A stretch of DNA of 64,000 bases from Tistrella mobilis (lineage in GTDB: Bacteria > Pseudomonadota > Alphaproteobacteria > Tistrellales > Tistrellaceae). Shown in pieces: positions 1-7,257 of this stretch. Under the pieces are notes generated by a model. The model worked only from the letters and a program-made list of their open reading frames with translations, was not told where the DNA came from and searched no databases. Position 1 is the first letter of the stretch. Each line of letters begins with the position of its first letter. The position numbers and the translations under genes are program-made. The DNA lies in the NCBI RefSeq assembly GCF_041468085.1, contig NZ_CP121014.1, positions 186,001-250,000 on the forward strand, given 5' to 3'.

Positions 1-248
1 GGCGAAGCTCTTCCGCTTGAGGATGCGCGTCACCTCGACCTCCAAAATATACCCGAAACGGGTAGGGTCGGGCCAGCGTTAACCCGACATCCGGGGGGCA
101 GGGCAGAGAAGCCGGTCAGCGACCTCGGCTTGCAGCCTGATGGCCGATACGTGTTTGAATGTGGCCGGTTTTTCCGCTTCGGCATCGTTGAAGCGTTCTT
201 CACGCTGACACGCGGGTCAGGCTGATTGCATACGGGCCGAGATACCCC
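1..248. other. No gene recognised; window edge
   Basis: I see no convincing reading frame in these bases. The only structure noticed is a short inverted repeat at 50-64 (TACCCG-AAA-CGGGTA), which could be a small hairpin or operator. The region lies downstream of the minus-strand GntR gene and may contain the end of a gene lying outside the window. Confidence 0.4.
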
Positions 249-1037
249 TCACCCCCCATCCCTCTTAATCCGCATCGTATAACTATACCGATCCGCCGGA
301 TGATCATTCACCGAGGCGATCAGCGGCCGGCCCTTGCGGTCCAGATAGCGGCGGACGACGCGCAGGACGTGGGCTTCGGGGCGGTGGTCGTCGAAAAGGG
401 TGCGGCTTTCGGGGGGCATGGGCAGGGCGGTGATGGTTTGCAGGGTTTCCATCACCGTCACCCGGGCGCGCTGTTCGATCAGGGCGTAGAAGGGGCCGTG
501 GCAGTTGGGGAATTCGTCCTTCAGCCAGGCGAAGCGTTCGGGTACGAAGACTTCGGTATAGCTGATCGGCGCGCCGTCGCCCTGGGCGGAGCGGACGCCG
601 TGGATGTGCAGCCAGGGCTCGGCCGGCTCGGTGCCGATCAGCCGGGCGGTGGGCTCGTCCAGCCGTTCCATCTCCATGCGCTGAATGCGGAAATCGGTAT
701 CCAGCGCATACTGGAACAGTTCCGACAGAGACCGCATCGACTGGCTGAAGATCGAGCCCGGCTCGGCCGAGAGCACATGGGTGCCCGATCCCTGCCGGCG
801 CTCCACATAGCCCTGTTCGACCAGGCGGCGCAGCGCCTCGCGCACGGTATAGCGGCTGACGGCGAATTCCGCGCACAGCTCCGCCTCGGTCGGCACCAGG
901 CTGCCGACCGGGTAGAGACCTTCGGAAATCCGGTCGCGGATCTCCTGGAAGACCTGAAGATAGCGGGGGATTTCCGGGCCGTCCGCCGTGGCGGCTGCCG
1001 GGTCCCGGGTCAGATCTGCCGCCTGATCCTGCTCCAT
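249..1037 (-). CDS. GntR-family transcriptional regulator (HutC/UTRA type)
   Basis: Predicted DNA-binding repressor that senses a small carboxylic ligand. The N-terminal ~70 residues form a winged helix (PVGSLVPTEAELCAEF followed by SRYTVREALRRLVEQGYV), and the rest resembles a UTRA ligand-binding domain. The ATG at 1037 is chosen because a GGGGAG box precedes it; the frame is open 25 codons further upstream but those codons lie inside the neighbouring gene. It overlaps the end of the CoA-transferase gene by 28 bp, so the two are probably one transcript. It likely controls that gene and the divergent MmgE/PrpD operon through the palindrome at 2317-2326. Family is clear; the ligand is unknown. 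Confidence 0.85.
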   Translation of the reverse strand: MEQDQAADLTRDPAAATADGPEIPRYLQVFQEIRDRISEGLYPVGSLVPTEAELCAEFAVSRYTVREALRRLVEQGYVERRQGSGTHVLSAEPGSIFSQSMRSLSELFQYALDTDFRIQRMEMERLDEPTARLIGTEPAEPWLHIHGVRSAQGDGAPISYTEVFVPERFAWLKDEFPNCHGPFYALIEQRARVTVMETLQTITALPMPPESRTLFDDHRPEAHVLRVVRRYLDRKGRPLIASVNDHPADRYSYTMRIKRDGG

Positions 1038-2272
1038 GCGCGTTCCAGCTCCCCTTGAAATTCGGGCGCGGCCACGGCGATCAGGCGTTCCGCCCGCATG
1101 TCGAGGTCGCACCCGCGCAGATCCGCACAGCCGTATTCGGTGACGACGATGTCGATATCCGCGCGCTGGATGGATACAACAGTTCCACTCTCCAGAACAG
1201 GGACGATCCTGGATCGTGCGCCGCCCGCAGCGGTGGATGCAAGGGCAACCACCGCTTTCCCGCCGGCCGAGCGGCGCGCGCCGCGCAGGAAATCGACCAG
1301 CCCGCCCTGGCCGCTGATCTGGCGGCCGCCGATCATCTCGGCCGAGGCCTGGCCGAACAGATCGACCTCGATCGCCCCGTTCACCGCCACCAGCCGGGGC
1401 AGGGCGCCCAGCCGTGCGATGTCGTGGGTCTCGGCCACCGGCCGGAAGCGCACGTGCTCCGCCCGGGCGATGCGCTGGTGGAAATCGGGCGTGCCCAGGG
1501 CCACGCCGGTGGTGATGCCGCGGCTCGCCACACCCGCCTCCAGCAGCTCCAGCCCCGCCGCCGTCACCATCCCGGCATGCAGCCCCAGATCCCGGTGATC
1601 CTTCAGCGACCGCAGCAGCGCCGCCGGCGCGGCGCCGATGCCGGTCTGGATGGTGGCGCCGTCGTCGATCAGCCCGGCGATGTGCGCGCCGATCCGGCTC
1701 TGGACCGGGTCGTCGCGATCGGGCGGCAGACCGGCGGGCAGGCCGTCGCTTTCGATCAGCCCCGAAAACCGGTCGATCGGGATCCGGATGCCGTCGAGCG
1801 GCTCCGGCAGGTCGGGCAGGATCACCCCATAGAGCCGTGCGCGGCCGGCTGCCACCGCCGGGGTGAAATCATGGGCCATGGCGAGCGACACCATGCCGTC
1901 GCGCGGCGGCGCCACGGTGAACAGCCCCGCGTCGATCTCTGCTCTTTGCAGGTGATGGTATGTATCGACATAGGCGAGCGGCAGATGCCGCACCCGCCCG
2001 GCCTCGAACCCCCGGCGCAGTGCCGGGGTCACGAAGACCGACTCGACCGTCAGCGTCGGATCCAGCGCCGCCAGATCCAGCCGGTTCACGCCCGGGATGA
2101 ACACGCCGGTGAGTGTCTTGTTCCGCAGCGCCCCGCAGGCGCCCAGCGCCGACAGGACCCCGGTGGGTTCGCCCGCGCAGCCGGCGGTATAGATCCGCCG
2201 GGCGGATGCCAGGGCCTGGGCCAGGCTGTCGAGGTCGATCAGGGGCAGGGGGGGCATGCTGCTCGTCATCAT
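1010..2272 (-). CDS. Acetyl-CoA hydrolase / CoA-transferase family protein
   Basis: A 420-residue protein of the acetyl-CoA hydrolase/4-hydroxybutyrate CoA-transferase type, expected to move or release CoA from short acyl-CoA. Supporting stretches are GAHIAGLIDDGATIQTGIG (mid-protein), SGQGGLVDFLRGAR and the late VTEYGCADLRG segment, all typical of the family. It starts at a double ATG (2267-2272), reads away from the MmgE/PrpD operon and overlaps the regulator gene downstream. With a PaaK-like ligase and an amidase across the divergent promoter, it probably works on an acyl-CoA intermediate of the same pathway. The substrate cannot be told. Confidence 0.8.
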   Translation of the reverse strand: MMTSSMPPLPLIDLDSLAQALASARRIYTAGCAGEPTGVLSALGACGALRNKTLTGVFIPGVNRLDLAALDPTLTVESVFVTPALRRGFEAGRVRHLPLAYVDTYHHLQRAEIDAGLFTVAPPRDGMVSLAMAHDFTPAVAAGRARLYGVILPDLPEPLDGIRIPIDRFSGLIESDGLPAGLPPDRDDPVQSRIGAHIAGLIDDGATIQTGIGAAPAALLRSLKDHRDLGLHAGMVTAAGLELLEAGVASRGITTGVALGTPDFHQRIARAEHVRFRPVAETHDIARLGALPRLVAVNGAIEVDLFGQASAEMIGGRQISGQGGLVDFLRGARRSAGGKAVVALASTAAGGARSRIVPVLESGTVVSIQRADIDIVVTEYGCADLRGCDLDMRAERLIAVAAPEFQGELERAWSRIRRQI

Positions 2273-2316
2273 CCGTCACTGAACGGGTTGCGCTCCGGGT
2301 TTCGGCTGCTAGTATA

Positions 2317-2326
2317 TGTCCGGACA
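2317..2326. promoter_or_regulatory. Palindromic operator candidate in the divergent promoter
   Basis: TGTCCGGACA is a perfect 10-bp palindrome in the 89-bp gap between the divergent CoA-transferase and MmgE/PrpD genes, set in a short AT-rich stretch (tagtatatg and caaattt). Its position fits an operator for the adjacent GntR regulator controlling both directions. The assignment is an inference from position and symmetry. Confidence 0.45.
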
Positions 2327-2361
2327 AATTTGGAAGATAGCCCTCATGCCCGAGAATTCCG

Positions 2362-3741
2362 ATGTCTGACAGCTCCGCCAGCCCGACCAGCTTGACCGAA
2401 CAGCTCGGCCAGCGCCTCGTCCGTCCGGTCGATGCGGCGGCGCGGGCGCGTGCCCGCCTTGCGGTGCTGGATTGGGCCGGCTGTGCCGTGATCGGGGCGG
2501 CGACCGATACCGGCCGGGCCTTTGCGCGGCTCGCCGCGGGTGGCGGGGCAGGGGTGCCGGGCGGCGTGGCCGGGCCGTCGCGGGTGCTGGGTGCGGGGCG
2601 GGTCCCGGTTCGCGACGCCGCCTTCATCAACGGCGCCTATGGCAATATCTACGAAATGGACGATGTCGATCGCCAGGCCGTGCTGCATCCGGGGCCCGTG
2701 GTCATCCCGGCGGCACTGGCCATGGCCGAGGCGCTGGGCAGCGGCCCCGATGCCCTGCTCGATGCGGTGGTGCGCGGCTACGAGGCGATGGTGCGCCTGG
2801 GTCGCGCCATGGGGCCCGCTCATTACCGCCAGTTCCACCCCACCGCCACCTGCGGCGCTTTCGGGGCCGCTGCGGCCGCGACCTCGCTGATGGGGCTGGA
2901 TCAGGCGGGCCTGACCGGCGCGCTCGGCACCGCCGCCACCCGCGCCGCCGGGCTGTGGCAATGCCGGCATGAACCGGTGACCACCAAGCAGTTCCACACC
3001 GCCCGCGCCGCCGCCGGCGGCATCGAGGCGGCGCAGCTGGCCGCCATCGGCCTGGGGGGGCCGCGCTTCATTCTGGAAGGGCCGCAGGGGCTGTTCGCCG
3101 GCATGGCGCCCGATGCCCGGCCGGCGGAGATCACGGCGCCTCATGACGGCGCCTGGCTGATCCTGGGCACCAGCATCAAGCCCTGGCCGGCCTGCCGCCA
3201 TGCCCATGCGGCGATCGATGCCGCGCTGATCCTCCGCGCCGAAGCGCAGGGCCGCATGCCGGCCGCCATCCAGCTTCGCACCTTCGCCGATGCGCTCACC
3301 TTCTGCGACCGGCCCGATCCCGCCAGCACCATCCAGGCCAAGTTCAGCCTTCAGCATGCCGTGGCGGTCACCCTGCTGGGGGGGCCGCCGCCGCTGGCCG
3401 CGTTCGAGCCCGAAGTCATCGCCGATCCGGTGGTGGCCCGGCTGCGTGCGATGGTAACGCCGGTCGTGGCCGAGCCCTATGCCGGCGCCTATCCGCGCCG
3501 TTTCGGCACCGGCCTCACCATCACCTGGGACGACGGCACCACCAGCCGTGCCGAGGTTCCGGATGCCCTGGGCGACCCCGAAAATCCGGTCGATGATGCG
3601 ACGGTGGTGGCCAAGACCCGCACGCTGGCCAGGGCGGCCGGGTTGGACGAGCAGCGGATCGGGGCACTGATCCAGGCGATCGAGGCCCTTGAAGGCTCTG
3701 ATCCGGCCCGGATCGCCGCCGTCACCGCCATCCTGCCCTGA
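2362..3741 (+). CDS. MmgE/PrpD family protein
   Basis: A 459-residue member of the MmgE/PrpD family (2-methylcitrate dehydratase/isomerase fold). Family-typical segments are NGAYGNIYEMDDVDRQAVLHP near residue 90 and FHPTATCGAFGAAAAA near 155. These proteins dehydrate or isomerise small polycarboxylates, and many catabolic-cluster members have unknown substrates. It is the first gene of the operon with the PaaK-like ligase and amidase. A tiny overlapping reading frame (ATG at 2346) precedes it out of frame and is probably meaningless. Family assignment is firm; the reaction is not. Confidence 0.88.
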   Translation: MSDSSASPTSLTEQLGQRLVRPVDAAARARARLAVLDWAGCAVIGAATDTGRAFARLAAGGGAGVPGGVAGPSRVLGAGRVPVRDAAFINGAYGNIYEMDDVDRQAVLHPGPVVIPAALAMAEALGSGPDALLDAVVRGYEAMVRLGRAMGPAHYRQFHPTATCGAFGAAAAATSLMGLDQAGLTGALGTAATRAAGLWQCRHEPVTTKQFHTARAAAGGIEAAQLAAIGLGGPRFILEGPQGLFAGMAPDARPAEITAPHDGAWLILGTSIKPWPACRHAHAAIDAALILRAEAQGRMPAAIQLRTFADALTFCDRPDPASTIQAKFSLQHAVAVTLLGGPPPLAAFEPEVIADPVVARLRAMVTPVVAEPYAGAYPRRFGTGLTITWDDGTTSRAEVPDALGDPENPVDDATVVAKTRTLARAAGLDEQRIGALIQAIEALEGSDPARIAAVTAILP

Positions 3742-3796
3742 TCTGCATCCCTCACCGTCACACCTTCACCCCCCACATTTGCGAAGAGACGAAAGC

Positions 3797-5191
3797 ATGA
3801 CCGGTCCCGACTATTTCCAGGCGATGGACTACCCCACGATCGTCCAGGCCTATCCGGTGGGGGATGATTTCGTCGCCCTGGGGCAGAGCCTCAGCCGCGA
3901 CGAGCTGTTCGCCCGCCAGGACGCGCAGTTCCGCAAATGCCTGGCCTTCGCCTGGAAGGTGCCGTTCTATCAGCGGCTCTGGGGTGCCCAGGGCATCGAG
4001 CCCGGCGACATTCAGGGCCTGGCCGATATCGGCAAACTGCCGACCTATTCCAAGACCGAACTGATGGCCTCGGTCGCCGCCCATCCGCCCATGGGCGATT
4101 TCCATGGGCTGGACAGCTACCCGGCGGGCCAGCGTCCGCCCGTGGTGTTCCAGACCACCAGCGGCACCACCGGCAAGCCCCAGCCGCTGATCTATGGCGC
4201 CAAAAGCCGCGAGGTGCAGAACCGTCTTCTGGCGCGGGCCTATCTCTGGCAGGGCATGCGGCGCGAGGATGTGGTCCATTCGGTCTATGGCCATGGGCTG
4301 ATCAATGGCGGCCATTACGTCCGCGAGGCGGTGAGCCACTGGGTCGGCGCCCAGTTCATGAGCGCCGGCACCGGCATCGAGACCCGGTCGGTCAACCAGG
4401 TCATGATGATGCGCGAATTCGGCGCCACGGTGCTGGTCGGCTTCGGCGACTATGTGAAGCGTCTGGCCGATGTCGCCCGCGCCGAGGGCATGGAGCCCGG
4501 CCGCGACATCCGCATCCGCATGATCACCGGCCATATCGGCGCCGAAAGCCGCGAGAGCATGAGCGAGGCCTGGGGCGGCGCCGCGGTCTATGACTGGTAT
4601 GGCGTCGGCGACACCGGCATCATCGCCGGCCACGGCCCCGACCAGGACGGCATGTATGTGATGGAGGACGCGCAGTATCTGGAACTGCTCGACCCCGATA
4701 CCGGTGTGCCGGTGGAAGACGGCGCGCTGGGCGACATGGTCTGCACCTGCCTGTTCAAGGACGACGTCTTCCCGATCATCCGCTTCAACACCCATGACGT
4801 AACCGAGGTGATGTCGGGGGCGTCGGCGACCGGTGTCAACTTCCGCCGGATCCGCGGGTTCATGGGCCGGTCCGACAATATGGTCAAGCTGCGCGGCATC
4901 AACATCTTCCCCACCGGCATCGGTGCGCTGCTGTCGGAAGAGCGCGAGGAGATGACCGGCGAATACATCTGCCGGGTGGACCGCATCGACGGCCGCGACG
5001 AGATGACCGTCCATGTCGAGGTCCGGACCGGGGGCGGGGATGCCGCGATGAAGGCCGCCTACGAGAAGATCCTGCGCACCCGGCTGGGGGTCGAGATCGG
5101 CGTCACCTTCGCGGCGCCGGGCGAGCTTGCCCCCCTCACCGGCATCGAGGTGCGCCAGAAGCCGATCCGGCTGATCGACGCGCGCAAGTAA
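3797..5191 (+). CDS. Phenylacetate-CoA ligase-like AMP-forming enzyme
   Basis: A 464-residue adenylate-forming enzyme that should activate a carboxylate (PaaK-type, aryl or short acyl) to its CoA thioester. The ATP-binding P-loop-like motif TTSGTTGKPQPLIYG lies near residue 120, YDWYGVGDTG near 265, and the C-terminal domain begins around GRSDNMVKLRGINIFP, a hallmark of PaaK-like ligases. The ATG at 3797 is preferred over earlier in-frame starts inside the upstream gene because it has a purine-rich leader. It sits 55 bp after the MmgE/PrpD gene and 58 bp before the amidase, and may activate the acid freed by that amidase. Confidence 0.85.
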   Translation: MTGPDYFQAMDYPTIVQAYPVGDDFVALGQSLSRDELFARQDAQFRKCLAFAWKVPFYQRLWGAQGIEPGDIQGLADIGKLPTYSKTELMASVAAHPPMGDFHGLDSYPAGQRPPVVFQTTSGTTGKPQPLIYGAKSREVQNRLLARAYLWQGMRREDVVHSVYGHGLINGGHYVREAVSHWVGAQFMSAGTGIETRSVNQVMMMREFGATVLVGFGDYVKRLADVARAEGMEPGRDIRIRMITGHIGAESRESMSEAWGGAAVYDWYGVGDTGIIAGHGPDQDGMYVMEDAQYLELLDPDTGVPVEDGALGDMVCTCLFKDDVFPIIRFNTHDVTEVMSGASATGVNFRRIRGFMGRSDNMVKLRGINIFPTGIGALLSEEREEMTGEYICRVDRIDGRDEMTVHVEVRTGGGDAAMKAAYEKILRTRLGVEIGVTFAAPGELAPLTGIEVRQKPIRLIDARK

Positions 5192-5249
5192 GCGCCGCCG
5201 ACCGCCCGTCTCCCCCGTCGCCGCCCTGTCCGGAAGGACCTTTCCTGCC

Positions 5250-6656
5250 ATGAATGCCACGCCTTCGTCTGCGGATGTCACCCGTCTCTCCGCCACCGGT
5301 CTCGGCAAGGCCTATCGCGCCGGCACGGCCGATCCGCGGGTGGTGCTCGACGCCCTGATCGATGCGATCCGGGCGCGGGATGGCGGCATCCGGGCGTTCA
5401 TCGAGCTGGATGCAGAGGGTGCGCGGGCGGCGGCGGCGGCGTCTGCGGCACGTTTCGCCGATGGCAGGCCGCACGGCCCCCTCGACGGCGTGCCGGTGGG
5501 GGTGAAGGCGAATATCGCCGTGCGCGGCCTCGCCTGGTCGGCGGGGGTGGGCTTCTGGCGCAACCGCATCGCGGCGGAAGACGCGCCGGCGGTGGCGCGG
5601 CTGCGGGCGGCGGGGGCGGTGATCCTCGGCACGCTCAACATGCATGAGGGCGCACTCGGCGCTACAACCGACAATCCGCATTTTGGCCGTTGTAACAACC
5701 CCGCCGTGCCGGGCTGCACCCCGGGCGGGTCGTCCGGCGGCTCGGGTGCCGCGGTTGCCGCCGGTTTCGTGCCGGTGGCGTTGGGCACCGACACCATGGG
5801 CTCCGTGCGCATTCCGGCCGCCTATTGCGGCGTGATGGGGCTGAAACCAACCACCGGCCTCGTCTCCAATGCGGGGGTGGTGCCGCTTGCCTGGTCGCTG
5901 GACCATATCGGGCCGGTGGCGCGGTCGGTAGAGGATCTGGCCCTGGTGACCCAGGTCATGGCCGGGTTCGACCCTGCCGACCCGGTGGCCGAGCCCGCGC
6001 CCGCCGGCTGGACGGCGATGCCCCATGGCCGCGGCCTTGCCGGGGCGCGGCTCGGCCTGCCGCGCGAGATCGAGGGTGTGCCGACCGAACCGGCGGTGCG
6101 CGAGGCCTTCGCCCGCGCGCTCGACATCCTCCGCGATCTGGGGGCGATCATCCAGCCGGTTTCCATCCCCGGCTGGGCGCCGACCCCGGCGCGCCGCGAC
6201 GGGCTGCTGATTTCCGAGGCCGAGGCGGCGGAGCTGCATCCCGAGCTGATGGGCCCCGACGGCGCCACCACGCCCGAGGGCGTGAGCGAGAGCTTCGCCG
6301 CCGCACTGCGCTATGGCCGCGACGCAAGCGCCGCCCGGCTGGCGGGCGCATATCGCCGCATCGCCGAAATCGGCGTCGCCACCCGGGCAGCTCTGGCGGG
6401 CGTCGATGCCCTGATCCTGCCCACGGCCCCCCAGACCGCCTTCGCTCATGATGCGAAGGTTCCGGCCGCGCAGGCGGATTTCACCGCCCTTGCGAATTTT
6501 GCGAAGCTTCCGGCGGTCTCCGTGCCTGCGCAGCCGGTGGAGTTTGCGAAGATTGCGAAGCCCCCGGTCGGCCTGCAATTCATCGGCCCCCGTTTCGGCG
6601 AGGCCGCCATCCTGCGGATGGCGGCCGCCTGGACGGCGGCGCTTATGCTTGATTAA
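5250..6656 (+). CDS. Amidase signature family hydrolase
   Basis: A 468-residue amidase of the Ser-cisSer-Lys type. The catalytic Lys is K86 in GVKANI, the glycine/serine-rich loop GGSSGGSG follows at about 159-166, and the nucleophile corresponds to S185. The nucleophile motif reads DTMGS rather than the usual DTGGS, a small deviation next to the catalytic serine. It cleaves an amide or ester in the cytoplasm; the substrate is unknown. As the last gene of the operon it could release the acid used by the ligase upstream. An AAGGA box precedes the ATG at a slightly long spacing. Confidence 0.88.
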   Translation: MNATPSSADVTRLSATGLGKAYRAGTADPRVVLDALIDAIRARDGGIRAFIELDAEGARAAAAASAARFADGRPHGPLDGVPVGVKANIAVRGLAWSAGVGFWRNRIAAEDAPAVARLRAAGAVILGTLNMHEGALGATTDNPHFGRCNNPAVPGCTPGGSSGGSGAAVAAGFVPVALGTDTMGSVRIPAAYCGVMGLKPTTGLVSNAGVVPLAWSLDHIGPVARSVEDLALVTQVMAGFDPADPVAEPAPAGWTAMPHGRGLAGARLGLPREIEGVPTEPAVREAFARALDILRDLGAIIQPVSIPGWAPTPARRDGLLISEAEAAELHPELMGPDGATTPEGVSESFAAALRYGRDASAARLAGAYRRIAEIGVATRAALAGVDALILPTAPQTAFAHDAKVPAAQADFTALANFAKLPAVSVPAQPVEFAKIAKPPVGLQFIGPRFGEAAILRMAAAWTAALMLD

Positions 6657-6704
6657 GCCTCTGTCGGGGCAGGGCGCAGATGGGTGGGGGGGGCGGTCAA
6701 AAGC

Positions 6705-6744
6705 AGTTGCGCGAAGTTGCCCAGAGTTGCGTGATGTTGCGTGA
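6705..6744. repeat. Four tandem 10-bp repeats (rGTTGCssnr)
   Basis: Four head-to-tail 10-bp units (agttgcgcga, agttgcccag, agttgcgtga, tgttgcgtga) lie between the amidase and a small membrane-protein pair. The period equals about one helical turn, so a protein binding each unit would sit on one face of the DNA. Whether it is regulatory or a slippage product cannot be decided. Confidence 0.6.
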
Positions 6745-6805
6745 TTCGCTGGAATCTGAGCGCGACTGAGTCAGTCCTGGCTGTCATGCACATCTGCCTG
6801 AACGC

Positions 6806-7015
6806 ATGCTTGCTGAAGCCGACAAGGGTATCGGCAGGAGCATGGGGGGCCTTCGGATGCGGAGTCAGCTATTGCGGGTGGCGATCGGCCTGGTGGCCGG
6901 CATGGTGGTGGGTACAGTGATTCTGGGCGCGCGCGGTCTGGTGGTCCACGACCACGGACGCGTAAACGCACCGGCTGTGGACGTCACCGAGGGCAGGGGG
7001 AGGGCTGGCGGATGA
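6806..7015 (+). CDS. Small hypothetical membrane protein
   Basis: A possible 69-residue protein with one hydrophobic segment (residues about 24-46, LRVAIGLVAGMVVGTVILGA). A start at the internal ATG (6842 or 6857) would give a shorter protein that begins nearer the membrane segment. Its stop overlaps the start of the next small frame as ATGA. No family is recognised. The coupling with the next frame and the membrane segment are the only support; the antisense strand is also open here. Confidence 0.35.
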   Translation: MLAEADKGIGRSMGGLRMRSQLLRVAIGLVAGMVVGTVILGARGLVVHDHGRVNAPAVDVTEGRGRAGG

Positions 7016-7257
7016 TGCCGGGTGAATCCTTCCTGATGACCTTCCTCGCTCTTGGTATCGTGCGCCGGGTTGGGCTGCTGGTCTGCACGGCCGCCGGCCG
7101 TGATGTCGCCACAGCGTCGCGCATCGCCGATGACATCGGCATCCCGGCGGCGGCGCTGGTGGCCGGTGCGGCCGCAGTCCTTCTTGGTGATCCTGTAGGC
7201 TTGGCCTTCTGTGTCGTTCATCTTGGCCTGGAGGCACGCGAAGCCGGGCCGATCTGA
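7012..7257 (+). CDS. Small hypothetical protein
   Basis: A possible 81-residue protein coupled by ATGA overlap to the preceding small membrane protein. It has two hydrophobic stretches (about residues 8-26 and 45-72) that could be membrane helices. It ends right at the 3' end of the convergent CHAT gene. No family is recognised and it may be non-coding. Confidence 0.35.
   Translation: MMPGESFLMTFLALGIVRRVGLLVCTAAGRDVATASRIADDIGIPAAALVAGAAAVLLGDPVGLAFCVVHLGLEAREAGPI

Noticed and set aside
3758-5308. 516-residue minus-strand frame opposite the PaaK-like ligase
   Set aside because: Antisense frame of a GC-rich gene, His/Asp/Ala-rich with no motifs.
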